The notes under the pieces are model-generated. The model did no database searches. It was not told the origin of the DNA and was given only the letters and a program-made list of their open reading frames with translations. From Blastocatellia bacterium AA13 (lineage in GTDB: Bacteria > Acidobacteriota > Blastocatellia > UBA7656), in NCBI GenBank assembly GCA_003222245.1, contig QHVH01000027.1:44721-108625 (forward strand): a DNA stretch of 63,905 nt. The letters are read 5' to 3'. Shown here piece by piece: positions 20,118 through 30,900 of this stretch. Position 1 is the first letter of the stretch; each line of letters starts with the position of its first letter. A program made the position numbers and the translations under genes.

Positions 20118-21353
20118 ATGGCTGAGTTCACCTGCCGGCTTGGCATGCCGACCGGCGAAGTCGTTACCCGCACTATAGAAGCGAACGAAGAGCGCGAGCT
20201 TCGAGCCAAGCTCGAGCGCGACGGGTTTCGCATCTTCTCTGTTTCCTCCGCGAGCGGCAAGAGCATAGGCCGCCTGTTCGGAACCGAAGTCCGGTCCAGC
20301 AAGATAAAAACCGAGGACTTCCTGCTCTTCAATCAACAACTATCCGCGCTGCTCAGAGCGGGTTTGCCGATCCTCCAGGCGATTCTGATCCTTCGAAAAC
20401 GCGTTGCTAACGAACGCCTTCGCATTTTGCTCGAAGACGTCGAAGACAAGGTCCGCGCAGGGCACGCGCTGTCGGAGGCGTTTGCAGCCCAGGGCGATGC
20501 CTTTCCGCGCATCTACATTGCTTCGATTCTGGCCGGCGAGCGCTCAGGCTCGCTCGACGAAGTGCTGCTGCGCTACGTGAGTTATCAAAAGACGATTACC
20601 GAAGCGCGCCGAAAAATCAAAAAGGCACTGGCCTATCCCGCTGTCCTGATATGCGCGTCGCTCATTCTCGTCGCGGTACTCTCGACCTTTGTCATACCGA
20701 AGTTCATGCAGATTTACGGCAGTGTTGGAGCACAGGAACTGCCTACGATCACGCTGGTCGTGGTCGGCATCTCGAGCTTCATCAGCTCTAATCTTACGTG
20801 GATGATTCCGACGATCGCGGCTCTCACGATTTTTATTCTATATTGGCGAAAGACTCCCAAGGGCAGGTTGGTCATAGACAATTGGATCTTGAAAGCGCCG
20901 ATCGCGGGAGAAACGGTTCGCCAGATCACTATAGCCCAGTTGACCCGAAGCCTCGCGACTCTGCTTGCCGGCGGCATAACGCTTCCAGAGTCGGTTGAGA
21001 TTGCCAGCGAGTCTATTACGAATCGCGGCTTGAGACATGCCAGCGCCGGAGTTCTGACAGGTATCAGGGAAGGACGCTCGTTCACGGAAAGCCTGGAAAA
21101 ATCGGGTTGGATCAGCGAGCTTGCGATCGACATGATCGGCGTAGGCGAACGGTCCGGAGCGCTTCGTGAAATGCTTGATGAAGTGGCGAACTTCTATGAC
21201 TCGGAGATCGATGTTCGGCTCACTCAGATCACCACGTTTATCGAACCGGTCATCCTGATATTCATGGGCGGTCTTGTAATGACCATACTGCTCGCGATGT
21301 ACCTCCCGCTCTTCTATATGATCGGGAATATGGGCCAGTCGACGGCGCATTGA
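20118..21353 (+). CDS. Type II secretion / type IV pilus platform protein (GspF/PilC)
   Basis: Inner membrane platform protein that couples the cytosolic ATPase to pseudopilus assembly. 411 residues, standard length. Two T2SSF domains are seen, about residues 70-190 (FNQQLSALLRAGLPILQAI) and 270-395 (LTRSLATLLAGGITLPESVEIA). Transmembrane helices lie at about 170-190, 215-240 and 375-400. The N-terminal 50 residues form the small cytosolic domain (FTCRLGMPTGEVVTRTIEA). First gene of a six-gene plus-strand operon. Confidence 0.92.
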   Translation: MAEFTCRLGMPTGEVVTRTIEANEERELRAKLERDGFRIFSVSSASGKSIGRLFGTEVRSSKIKTEDFLLFNQQLSALLRAGLPILQAILILRKRVANERLRILLEDVEDKVRAGHALSEAFAAQGDAFPRIYIASILAGERSGSLDEVLLRYVSYQKTITEARRKIKKALAYPAVLICASLILVAVLSTFVIPKFMQIYGSVGAQELPTITLVVVGISSFISSNLTWMIPTIAALTIFILYWRKTPKGRLVIDNWILKAPIAGETVRQITIAQLTRSLATLLAGGITLPESVEIASESITNRGLRHASAGVLTGIREGRSFTESLEKSGWISELAIDMIGVGERSGALREMLDEVANFYDSEIDVRLTQITTFIEPVILIFMGGLVMTILLAMYLPLFYMIGNMGQSTAH

Positions 21354-21368
21354 AGGAGTTTTTGATAG

Positions 21369-23057
21369 ATGGCTGAATCTATGTCTCAAGCACGGTCGAA
21401 TGGCTCGGCGCCGGAAGGAGCGCCGCAAAACGCCGCCTCGGCGGTACTGCTTCAAGAGGAGAGCCGCGCTCGCGAGCTTGCGCTCCGCTACCGTCTGGAA
21501 TACGTCGATCTGAGAACCTGCGAAGTCGATTATCACGTCGTTCACGAGCTTCCGGTCGAGTTGATGGTGCGGCACAGCTTCGTACCTCTCAAGCGAACCG
21601 AGGACACATTATTCATAGCGATGGCGGATCCGACCGATCTGGAAGGCATCGACGAGCTCGAAGCTCAACTCCATATCGCCCAACTCGGATTGCGAATGAG
21701 GATATCGGTCGCAACCAAATCCGCGGTCGAAGAGGCCCTGAAGCGCGGAGACACGGCGGCTCGAATCCTGCAGGATGCCACGGCGGGTTTTAGAACCGAC
21801 CGCCTTGCGCTTGTCCGTGAAACGGAACACGGAGAGGAAGACCTCGATCTGGACCGTCTTACGGCCGACGAAGAGATGTCGCCCATCATCAAGCTGGTCG
21901 ACACCGTCGTCCTGAACGCGCTTGAGCGACGCGCCTCGGATATTCACATAGAAACGCGCGACACCGATGTGGTGGTCAAGTACAGAATCGACGGCGCGCT
22001 TTATCGCGCGGCTGACCCGATCGATATCGCGCATCATCAGACGATTCTACAGCGCATAAAGGTTATGTCCGAGCTGGACATCGCCGAACGGCGCGTTCCG
22101 CAGGACGGCCGGTTCCGAATGCGAATACGCGGCCGCAAAATCGACTTCCGCGTTTCGATTATGCCGGCGATCTACGGCGAGAATTGCGTCATTCGTATTC
22201 TCGACAAAGAGCAGATCAACGAATCGTTTCGCGAGCTGAATCTCGATGTAGTCGGGTTCGCTCCTCAGGACATCAAGAAGTTCCGAAAATTCATCGCCGA
22301 GCCCTATGGAATGGTGCTCGTCACCGGTCCGACCGGCTCCGGTAAGACGACGACGCTGTACGCCGCTCTGAACGAAATCAAGAACGAGGAAGACAAGATC
22401 ATCACCATCGAAGATCCTGTTGAATACCAGCTCCAGGGCATTACGCAAATTCCGGTAAATGAAAAGAAGGGGCTGACGTTCGCGCGCGGACTCCGAAGCA
22501 TACTCCGACACGATCCGGACAAGATAATGGTCGGCGAAATCCGCGACTCGGAAACCGCGCAGATCGCGATACAGTCGGCATTGACTGGCCACCTCGTATT
22601 CACAACGGTGCACGCCAACAACGTGATAGATGTAATCGGCCGGTTTTTGAATATGGGGGTCGAGCCGTATAACTTCGTGTCGTCGCTCAACTGTGTACTC
22701 GCCCAGCGGCTGGTTCGGGTGCTCTGCACGAACTGCAAGCGGGAGTTCAACCCGTCGGATCACGAGTTGACCGAATCCGGCATGGACCCGAACAGGTATC
22801 GCGACCATTTGTTTTATTCGTCGTCCGGCTGCGAGGTTTGCAATTTCACCGGGTACCGGGGCAGAACCGCGATACACGAGCTGTTGGATGTGACCGATCA
22901 CATCCGGGAAATCATTCTCGAGCGGAGGCCTGGATCCGAGGTACGCCGGGCGGCCCGCGCCGAGGGACTGACTTCGCTTCGCGAGTCGGCAGTCGCAAAG
23001 GTCTTTGGAGGCCAAACCACCCTTCATGAGATTAACCGGGTGACCTTTGTGGACTAG
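21369..23057 (+). CDS. Type II secretion / pilus assembly ATPase (GspE/PilB)
   Basis: Hexameric cytosolic ATPase driving pseudopilus extension. 562 residues. N-terminal T2SSE_N-like domain (about 35-150). Walker A is TGPTGSGKTTTLYAAL, the Asp box TIEDPVEYQ, and Walker B in KIMVGEIRDSETAQIA, with the His box TGHLVFTTVHANN. The tetracysteine zinc motif (CTNC ... CEVC) near residue 455-495 is typical of PilB/GspE and absent from PilT retraction ATPases. AAGGAG precedes ATG 21369 by ten bases. Fifteen bases after the platform gene. Confidence 0.94.
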   Translation: MAESMSQARSNGSAPEGAPQNAASAVLLQEESRARELALRYRLEYVDLRTCEVDYHVVHELPVELMVRHSFVPLKRTEDTLFIAMADPTDLEGIDELEAQLHIAQLGLRMRISVATKSAVEEALKRGDTAARILQDATAGFRTDRLALVRETEHGEEDLDLDRLTADEEMSPIIKLVDTVVLNALERRASDIHIETRDTDVVVKYRIDGALYRAADPIDIAHHQTILQRIKVMSELDIAERRVPQDGRFRMRIRGRKIDFRVSIMPAIYGENCVIRILDKEQINESFRELNLDVVGFAPQDIKKFRKFIAEPYGMVLVTGPTGSGKTTTLYAALNEIKNEEDKIITIEDPVEYQLQGITQIPVNEKKGLTFARGLRSILRHDPDKIMVGEIRDSETAQIAIQSALTGHLVFTTVHANNVIDVIGRFLNMGVEPYNFVSSLNCVLAQRLVRVLCTNCKREFNPSDHELTESGMDPNRYRDHLFYSSSGCEVCNFTGYRGRTAIHELLDVTDHIREIILERRPGSEVRRAARAEGLTSLRESAVAKVFGGQTTLHEINRVTFVD

Positions 23058-23206
23058 CGGCACAATTATCGGGACATCTATTTAATTTGAAACTGTCGCG
23101 TGATAGATTAGTTTAACCAGTCAGCTTTCCCTTATTCGGACCAGGGACCATAGGGCCGGAAACGAGAGGGCTGTGCCCGAAGCAAATCGCTGAAAAGAGG
23201 ATGGGT

Positions 23207-25891
23207 ATGACTAGACCTGTGAAGCTCAAAAGAGCCTCGGCGCTGATCGTTGCGCTCTCGCTCGTAATGTCGGTTCCAATGTCGGCTTTGGCCAGTGACG
23301 GCAAAAAGCACTTCAAGGAAGGCATGAAGTACGAGCAGAACAAGCAGTGGGACAAGGCCGCCGAGCAGTACGCGCTGGCGATTGCCGAGAGCCCGTCCAA
23401 CAGCGAATACGGCCTCTTTTATCAGCGAGCCCTCGTGAACGCAGCCATTATGCTGGTCGAGCGCGGCGATGCGTTCGCCGAGCAAAAGGACTACAATGCC
23501 GCGTATCAGACCTACCGCAAGGCTTATTCGTTCGATCCTACAAATGAGCTCGCGCAGCTCAAAATGAGGCGAATGCTGGAAGTCCAGGGTATCTCAACCG
23601 ACAATCTACCAAAGGTAGGCGATCCCAGCGGGCCTTCATACAAACCAAGGACGTCGGACAACACGGTAAGGACATCAGCTTCAACAACATCTTCAAACGG
23701 CCCAACGGCGGCTCCGACCGGTAACGCGGCAGCGGATACGCAAAAGCCGGGGATAGCCAGGACTCAAATGGGCGGCGAGATACCGTCGCGCCGGCTGCCC
23801 AGGCGCGACGTCGTATATCGGAGCATCAATCTCGGCGCCGCCATTGAGGAATTGGCCCAGGCCATGCGCCTGAATGTCGTTTTCGATCAACAGGCGCATC
23901 AGATTGTCAGGAATAACAACACGTTCAGCATAACGCTTCACGATGTGAGCCCGGCCAAGGCGCTCGAGATAATTCTTACCTCAAACAATCTGATGTACTC
24001 GCAGCTCGACTCACGGACGTTGATAATCGCTACGGACAACCCACAGACGCGGATGAAGTATGAAGAACAGTCTGTCAGGACTTTTTACTTAAAGAACGCG
24101 GATCCGACTGAGGTTCGTCAGGTCGTGCAGGCCACTCTGGGCACGAAACAGGTCGTTCCCTCCAAGCAGCTAAACGCGTTGGTTATTCGTGACACGCCTC
24201 CCAATCTCCAGATAATCGAATCGCTGATCAATTCGCTGGATAAGAGTAAAGCGGAAGTGCTGATCGACGTAAATCTCTATGAAGTTTCTCGCAACGACCT
24301 GATTCAGATCGGCAACCAGTTCTCGACCGATGGCAGTAAACAATCGGTCGGCTTCACCGATCTCGGCGGCATCGGAAGAGCCGGCATCCTGGGATTGGGC
24401 CCCCGGACTCTGACAGGGCCTTTCGGCATCGCGCTGGGATTGCCTACTTCGTCTCTGAGCCTTTTTCAGGATAAAGGCAAGGCAAAGCTGCTCAGCTCCA
24501 CCCAGGTACACGTCCTCGATAACGAGCAGCATCAGATCAGGATAGGACAGAGAGTTCCAATCCAAACCGCATCGCTGCCGTTCGTCGGAGGCCAAACACC
24601 GACGAGCAATACGAATCGCGCGGTTCAGGCAGCGACGGGTGGCAACGGCGTTGCGACCGCGGACAGTCTACTCGGCAGCTCCTTCGGTTTCAGCGGTATT
24701 CCTCAGATACAATATCAGGATGTTGGCTTGAATATAGACCTTACGCCCAATGTCTATGAAGACGACGTTCAAATGAAGATGAAGATCGAGACTTCCTCGA
24801 TCGACTCGAGCACCGGCGTGCTGACCCCTACTTTCAATCAGCGAACAATGCAATCGGTGGCGAGGATCAGAGACGGCCAGACGACGATGGTGGCCGGCGT
24901 GAGTTCGACCGAACAGTCAAAAGAGGTTAAAGGCCTTCCCATTATTGGATTGATTCCGATACTTGGCCGCCTCTTCTCTACGCCGCAGACTAAAGACCGG
25001 CAGAGCGACGTTATAATAACCGTCACTCCTCACATTCTGCGCCGCGCGGATATTCGCGAAGAAGATCACCTCGCTCGTAACATCGGGCCCGAATCGAATC
25101 TGAAACATCAGCTCGACATAGAACAGATTCTCTATCTTGCCGATCAAGAAGAGATTCAGCAGAAGCCGGTAGCTTCCGCTCCGGCCGCCGCCGACAAGGA
25201 TAAACTGCTTACGTCATCGGAACAGACCAGAAATCTCGTGTCGCAGAGTACAACGGCGAACCCAGCGGTGAATGCCGCGGTCACGCCAGGGGTCGTCGTA
25301 ATTCAGCAGCCGGCGGTTCCGATCCAGCAGACGAATTTTCAGCCTGCCGGACAGCAGGTGAACGCAAACTCCGGCGCCACGCCGAACACACAGCCGGCGG
25401 GTAAGGCTCCGGGCCAGACTCAGGCCAAAAAGGATCCTAAAGAGCTGGACGATGACGACGATGATGACACACCGCCTACGGCCACGCAGTTCCACGGGCC
25501 GGTTACGGTGTCGGTCACAAACGCGAGGGTCGCGGCCAAAGGCCAGACGTTTTATGCGGCGATTATTGTCAACGGTGACGCCTCGATCTCCGGAGCTGAT
25601 ATTTCTCTTAGCTTCGACGCCAATATTCTTGATGTGCAGAGCGTTCGCGACGGCGGTTTGCTCCGGTGTGAACCGCAATTCACCAGCACCGGCGGCATCA
25701 TTAGCGTCCACATGGAAAAACCCGCGGGCACGGGCGGCTCTCCGGCAAGAGGTCAACTCTTGTTCATTATGTTCTCGGTTAAGGGACAGGGCTCGACTGC
25801 CCTGACCTTGAATGAACAAACGACGATGCGAACACCCAACGGAATGGTTGTTCCGCTAAAGACCGTCTCCAGTCAGGTGGACGTTAGGTAG
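23207..25891 (+). CDS. Secretin with TPR repeats and C-terminal cohesin domain
   Basis: Outer membrane secretin (GspD/PilQ superfamily), about 894 residues. Signal peptide (RASALIVALSLVMSVPMSALA). TPR-like repeats at about 30-110 (KHFKEGMKYEQNKQWDKAAEQYA), STN-like domain at about 205-285, N-domain at 295-360 (FYLKNADPTEVRQVV), and secretin core at about 430-620 ending TVTPHILRR. Then follow a disordered Gln/Pro/Ala linker with a run of Asp residues and a C-terminal cohesin-type beta domain (about 760-890). The frame starts at ATG 23201, but AGAGG abuts that codon, so ATG 23207 with six-base spacing is preferred. Cohesin on a secretin is a lineage-typical oddity, perhaps for binding exported partners. 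Confidence 0.9.
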   Translation: MTRPVKLKRASALIVALSLVMSVPMSALASDGKKHFKEGMKYEQNKQWDKAAEQYALAIAESPSNSEYGLFYQRALVNAAIMLVERGDAFAEQKDYNAAYQTYRKAYSFDPTNELAQLKMRRMLEVQGISTDNLPKVGDPSGPSYKPRTSDNTVRTSASTTSSNGPTAAPTGNAAADTQKPGIARTQMGGEIPSRRLPRRDVVYRSINLGAAIEELAQAMRLNVVFDQQAHQIVRNNNTFSITLHDVSPAKALEIILTSNNLMYSQLDSRTLIIATDNPQTRMKYEEQSVRTFYLKNADPTEVRQVVQATLGTKQVVPSKQLNALVIRDTPPNLQIIESLINSLDKSKAEVLIDVNLYEVSRNDLIQIGNQFSTDGSKQSVGFTDLGGIGRAGILGLGPRTLTGPFGIALGLPTSSLSLFQDKGKAKLLSSTQVHVLDNEQHQIRIGQRVPIQTASLPFVGGQTPTSNTNRAVQAATGGNGVATADSLLGSSFGFSGIPQIQYQDVGLNIDLTPNVYEDDVQMKMKIETSSIDSSTGVLTPTFNQRTMQSVARIRDGQTTMVAGVSSTEQSKEVKGLPIIGLIPILGRLFSTPQTKDRQSDVIITVTPHILRRADIREEDHLARNIGPESNLKHQLDIEQILYLADQEEIQQKPVASAPAAADKDKLLTSSEQTRNLVSQSTTANPAVNAAVTPGVVVIQQPAVPIQQTNFQPAGQQVNANSGATPNTQPAGKAPGQTQAKKDPKELDDDDDDDTPPTATQFHGPVTVSVTNARVAAKGQTFYAAIIVNGDASISGADISLSFDANILDVQSVRDGGLLRCEPQFTSTGGIISVHMEKPAGTGGSPARGQLLFIMFSVKGQGSTALTLNEQTTMRTPNGMVVPLKTVSSQVDVR

Positions 25892-25915
25892 TCCGCAAGC
25901 AGTAGCGATAGGCAT

Positions 25916-26407
25916 ATGCGTTTTAAGAACTCAAAACGGAGTCACAACGGCTTCACGCTGCTGGAAGTCGTGATCGTGGTGACGATCCTGTCGATATTGA
26001 CCGCGGCCGTGATCCCGCTTGTCAGAAATACGGTCAAGCGGGAACGCGAATCCGATCTCCGGCTCGCACTGCGGCAATTGCGACAGGCAATCGACGCATA
26101 CAAGCGATTCAGCGAAACAAACGTCGCTTCTATACCGATCGAGTGGCGAACCCAGAGCGGTTATCCGAAGGATCTCAAGCTTCTCGTAGATGGATTCATC
26201 CCCGCGAACGTCATCGGCACGAACTCGGCGAAAGTAAGATTCTTGCGGCGAATGCCTGTCGATCCAATGACGGGCAAAGCCGAGTGGGGTCTGAGATCCT
26301 ACAAGGAAGCGCCGGATTCGACTAACTGGAGCGGCGAGGATGTTTTCGACGTTTACTCAAAGAGCAGCGATCGAGCGCTGAACGGCACGGTGTATAAAGA
26401 TTGGTGA
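25916..26407 (+). CDS. Type II secretion pseudopilin (GspG-like)
   Basis: 163 residues. The class III prepilin signal is KRSHNGFTLLEVVIVVTIL, cleaved after Gly, with Glu at position +5, followed by a hydrophobic helix. The C-terminal domain has the RMPVDPMTGKAEWG motif common to major pseudopilins. Lies 24 bases after the secretin gene. Requires a prepilin peptidase not seen in the window. Confidence 0.9.
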   Translation: MRFKNSKRSHNGFTLLEVVIVVTILSILTAAVIPLVRNTVKRERESDLRLALRQLRQAIDAYKRFSETNVASIPIEWRTQSGYPKDLKLLVDGFIPANVIGTNSAKVRFLRRMPVDPMTGKAEWGLRSYKEAPDSTNWSGEDVFDVYSKSSDRALNGTVYKDW

Positions 26408-26412
26408 AAGTA

Positions 26413-26838
26413 ATGCTGATCGAAGGGTATTTCAGAAAAAAACTGAATACGACGGATTCACGCGCGCGCGGATTCACGATTCTCGAACTGATAATGGTGA
26501 TGACCATTCTCGTGATTCTCGCCGCTATGAGTGTAGTGTCCTATCAGAAACTTCAGCTCAAGGCCAAGGAGACGCTGCTGAAAGAGAATCTGCGCCAGTT
26601 GCGAAAGCAAATCGACCAGTACGCGGCGGACAAAGAAGCTCTGCCCCAGGCTCTTGAAGATCTGGTCTCAGCCCAATATATACGCGATGTGCCGATCGAT
26701 CCGATTACAGGAAAAGATGATTGGATAGTTGAGATGGGGGACGATCCGCTTTCTCGCGATGGCGGGCAGGGAATTGTGGACGTGCATAGTAAGGCAGGCG
26801 GCACAGGAACCGACGGCAAAACCTACAGCCAGTACTGA
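26413..26838 (+). CDS. Type II secretion pseudopilin (second copy)
   Basis: About 141 residues, with prepilin motif RARGFTILELIMVMTILVIL and the C-terminal DVPIDPITGKDDWIVE pattern. Paralogue of the preceding pseudopilin. In-frame TTG 26401, GTG 26404 and ATG 26413 are possible starts. The first two overlap the previous stop and would give tight coupling. I use ATG 26413. Two G-type pseudopilins in tandem suggest a minimal pseudopilus. Confidence 0.88.
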   Translation: MLIEGYFRKKLNTTDSRARGFTILELIMVMTILVILAAMSVVSYQKLQLKAKETLLKENLRQLRKQIDQYAADKEALPQALEDLVSAQYIRDVPIDPITGKDDWIVEMGDDPLSRDGGQGIVDVHSKAGGTGTDGKTYSQY

Positions 26839-26899
26839 CGGCGCCTCGGCATACCCTTTTCTTCGCTACAAGCCAACCTCTCGACGACCTCAAGGACAA

Positions 26900-27841
26900 A
26901 TGGCGACAGCAATTCAAAAATACTTTGTATCGCCGCGAGTTCCACGCGTGGCGGCTGGATTCTCCGGAGATTCCTTTGTCGTAGCGGATCTGCGCCGCGG
27001 GAGAGCGGGTTTTCAGATTGCTTCGACGGCGGCAACACCGCTGCCTGTCTCGATGCTCGCGCCGTCTTTTGAATCCGCCAATATTCAGGATCACGAGGGT
27101 CTCCGGCAGTTGATACGCCAAACCGCTGAAGCGGCCGGATTGAGCAGTCAGCGGCGCTGGTCGGTTGCTCTACCGGAGACTGCGGCGCGGACCCTCATTC
27201 TCGCCCTCGAGTCCAAACCGGCCGGCAGGCGTGAGCTCGAAGAGGTCATCGGCTGGAAAGTGGAACGTGCGATTGCCGCGCCCTCATCCGAGTTACGCCT
27301 GAGCCGCCAGCGAATGTCGCCGGCGGGCGGACAGGAGCGCTATCTTGTAACCGTTTCGCGAGAGAGTGTGATCTCCGATTACGAGATTCTGCTGGAAGAG
27401 ATCGGTTGGAAAGCAGGGCTCGTGCTTCCACGCCACCTCGCCGAATCTCAATGGCTAACGTGGGACAGTACGCCGGGCGACAAGATGCTGGTTTCGGTCA
27501 GCAATACGGGATTCGATTCAATGATAGTCAGAGGCGGCGAGCCGCTCCTGGTTCGCTCAAACGTGTGCACTCCCGATGCAATCGCGGATGAGCTATTCAG
27601 GGTTGCGTTGTATTACAAGGAAAAGATCATCGGCGAAGAGATATCGGCTCATTCGCTAAGCGGCGTATTGATTATTGGGAGTCTGGATCGGCAAGAGGCT
27701 CTACGGGCAATCTCCGATGCGACTTCAAGCCAGCCGCAACTCATAGAACCCGATACGTTTGGCATTGATCTCAGAGGCGAGTCGATTGCTTTCGATCAAA
27801 TCGCCGCTGCCGGCGGACTCGCGACAATGGCCTGGCAATAG
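26900..27841 (+). CDS. PilM/GspL-like actin-fold protein (probable)
   Basis: About 313 residues, no signal peptide or membrane helix. The N-terminal strand pair (RVAAGFSGDSFVVADLRRG) and the later ELEEVIGWKVERA and LVSVSNTGFDSMIVRGG stretches follow the actin-like ATPase layout of PilM and the cytosolic domain of GspL. ATG 26900 has AAGGA five bases upstream. The frame extends to 26729 but that part overlaps the pseudopilin gene. As last gene of the operon it would link the ATPase to the membrane assembly. No PilN/PilO-type partner follows. Family call by layout, not by strong motif. Confidence 0.7.
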   Translation: MATAIQKYFVSPRVPRVAAGFSGDSFVVADLRRGRAGFQIASTAATPLPVSMLAPSFESANIQDHEGLRQLIRQTAEAAGLSSQRRWSVALPETAARTLILALESKPAGRRELEEVIGWKVERAIAAPSSELRLSRQRMSPAGGQERYLVTVSRESVISDYEILLEEIGWKAGLVLPRHLAESQWLTWDSTPGDKMLVSVSNTGFDSMIVRGGEPLLVRSNVCTPDAIADELFRVALYYKEKIIGEEISAHSLSGVLIIGSLDRQEALRAISDATSSQPQLIEPDTFGIDLRGESIAFDQIAAAGGLATMAWQ

Positions 27842-27869
27842 GCCGGCAAGATTTGCTGCACGTTGATCA

Positions 27870-27884
27870 GGACTGTCTTAGTCC
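27870..27884. terminator. Weak hairpin between convergent genes
   Basis: GGACT (27870-27874) pairs with AGTCC (27880-27884) around five bases, in the 62-base gap between the PilM-like gene and the converging M14 gene. Short stem, mixed A/T tail. Plausible but weak terminator. Confidence 0.3.
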
Positions 27885-27903
27885 GAAATTTCATTGGCGT
27901 TCG

Positions 27904-30900
27904 CTAACGGGGCTTTGCCTGCCACACTACGGCGGGCTCCGACTCGCCGATCGGGCTCGCAGGCACGCCGTAGGCATTCAGTGATACGACAAACTTCTTT
28001 CTCTTCACCAGCCCGATAATCAGACGAACTTGAATAGTCTCGCCCGGTGAAAGCGTTCCATCTCCTCCATCATTCAGAGATTGGATCGCGCCCGACCCCG
28101 CATTGGTGTTCGCATCCCTGCTCAGCAGGATATTGCCTTTCGTCAAATCGACAATCCGCACGAACGAATTCGCAATCGGCGCATTGCCTCGGTTTCTCAC
28201 CACAAGATCAATATAGAATTGCGCTGAGCCCGATAAACCCGAGGCGGGATCGCTCCATTCTGTTTCGATCAATTGTGAAGATGTCGTAGTAACGTCGACG
28301 CCGGCCCCGACATTCGAGCCGATCGTAAAACCTGACTCGCTGTCGCCGAGAACCGAAGCGCTTTGCTGTCGGGCATCACGAGCGCTGACCCGCAGTCGAG
28401 CCGTGCCGGTTGCGATTCGGGGCATTGTAATCGTCGCCTTGACCGCGTTCGGCGCAAGGCCGGAGACAAGTGAGCTGAAAGTTAACCCGCCGTCAGTCGA
28501 TAGCAAAAGCTCCTGTGGACCCGGCACAAACCCGGTGGACGCCGGAGGCAGACTCCACGAGGCAGTGTAGCTGTCTCCCCCGGCATAACGTTCGCCCCCT
28601 CGCGGACTCGCGACGTATATGACCAGTTCATCGCCTCGGATCCCTGGGGACAGAATGTGATTCAAATCGATTCCGCCCTCACCGTCCTGTCCCGAGGCGT
28701 CCTCATCGAATCGCCACTGGTTTGCGCCGTACGTGTAGGTCGCCGCGGTCGCAGGCTTCGCATCCAGTTTCAGCGGAACCGCATCCAACGCTGCCGCCGA
28801 AAGCCTCCATTGCCGGCTGTGGTCGTCGTCGCCCGCGATACTGACTTCTCCAATCCAGAGATCGTTCTCGTAGACGCTCTTCTTCCAACCTTCACTCGGA
28901 TCGGCAACCGAGAAGATCAATTCATCGAACGCTCCACCGCGGCCGAGCGAGGCGATAGGGCTCGACGAGGCGTCCATCGGTTTTGAAAAGCCAAGTTGAA
29001 TCTGGAGCCGTCCGGGAACAAGCCCGGGAAATCTCGAATCGACGATCAACTGACGTGCGTTTGGCTGATCCGTCCAGTGAGCCGAGTAAACAAGCTTTGA
29101 AAACGCGCCGTCCGAGGTCTGTTGGAATGCTCTCACGGACCGGAGGATGGGCGGGCCCGCGGCCCAATTGAGTATCATTCTTGCCCCGGCCCAGTTTTCC
29201 TCATTAACCGGCGCGATCTCGCTTTCGGGAACATTGAAGCCGCAGCAATTCGGCCGGACTTCCACGACGAACGGAGCCGGCAGGTGATCGACGCCGTATG
29301 AGTAATCGATCGAGGAGCCCGTAGTTATATAGAGGTATATCGACTGCTCGGGATTGTAATATTCCCGGCCCGTGTCGAGCACCAGATCCGACATCCGCTT
29401 CGCCAGTGCGGAGAGCGTGGTGTGATCGTCGGCCGTGCCGTACTGATAGCCCCACGGATAAAGAATCAGCTCGGAAAAATTGTGATAATCGATTCTTGAT
29501 CGAAAATGACGATTAGGATCGCCGGTCAGTAGATTTATCGCTCTTACTTCCAATTCAGAATTCGGCGCCGAGCCTCTATAAACTTCGTTCGAAGGATCAT
29601 CGCTCGCGCCAACGTCGTCGTTGAACGACGGGCACGGACTGTCTCCGTCGAGCCTCCACTGATGATTGTAATTTCGATTGAGGTCGACCCCTGTTCCGTC
29701 CACACATCCTGTGCCCATGATCGGCCGCCGGTTCTTACGCCACATTCTTATTGCATCGAGCTGGTTGTTTCCGGAGCTCTGGCTGAAGTTGAGGCCGTCC
29801 GGGTTCATTATGGGAATGATCCAAACCTGCAGATGATCGACCAGATACCTCATTGAAGCATCGGTATCGTAGCCGTTGATCAGCTTGTTGGCGAAATAGA
29901 CTGGCGGCTCAACCGATATCCACTCGCGCGCGTGATGGCAACCAGTGATCAGAATGTCCGGCTTGGAAGGATCGTTGGTTGCGACTTCTCGGCTTATCTT
30001 TAACCCGAAGATCTGCCGCCCTTCGTAACTAGGCCCCAGATTGACGAGCTGCGCTATGTCAGGTCTTGCCGCCGCCAACTGAGTGAATTCATTCAGGGTG
30101 CTCTGATAGCTATGAAACCGCCCGTTCATCAGCGCGGGATTTATCTCGCCTCCGGCCCCTCCGCCTGAAGCACTCCCTGGATCGAAGGACTTACCGGGAA
30201 AGAACCGGCCCATCTGGGACGCGAATTCTTCCGCCGTGAAGAACCCCGCCAGCGCATATCCCCGACGCGTATATCGTTCTTGAACGTGCGATGCCAGGGA
30301 CTGGGTTGATCCATCCGAGGCAAATATATCCAGCAAGGCCAGGTATGAATCATTTCGCGATATGATGTCCTCGGCGTCGCCCAGCCAATCGGAATATCCC
30401 TGAGTAGGCGAGGTTTTCCGGGCGAGATCAATAACGGCAATTCGAATCCGCGAAGCCTTTCTTGCGGAAGCGGTTTGATAGGCGGGCGTTATCTCCAGCG
30501 CGCCGCGGTCTCCGTTATTGCGCGCCGATTCCCAGTCAGAGACTGAATCGAAGAGCACGTTGTAGCCCACGCCGGCGTTCCGCAGTCGATCTAATGAGTA
30601 TGGGGGGACTGCAGCAACCGTCTCGCTTTCTCCTTTGAGCCAAACCGCGCCATCGATCTGAGCGCCTTGAAAAATCCGTTCAACGGCATCGCTCGAGGCC
30701 GAGAGCCGAACGACGCGCGGCACGGATTCATTCCTCGCAAGAGCGGGCCATATCTTTCGGTATTCGTTCCAGGCCTGACGCCTCAACTCCGGACTTGGAT
30801 TTTCCAGGGCTGCTTGCCATACCTCGGAGATCCCCTGTTCATTCAATCTGATCAAAGCATTCAGGGCCGTACGAAAAGCCGCCGCTCTAGTTGAGCGCAG

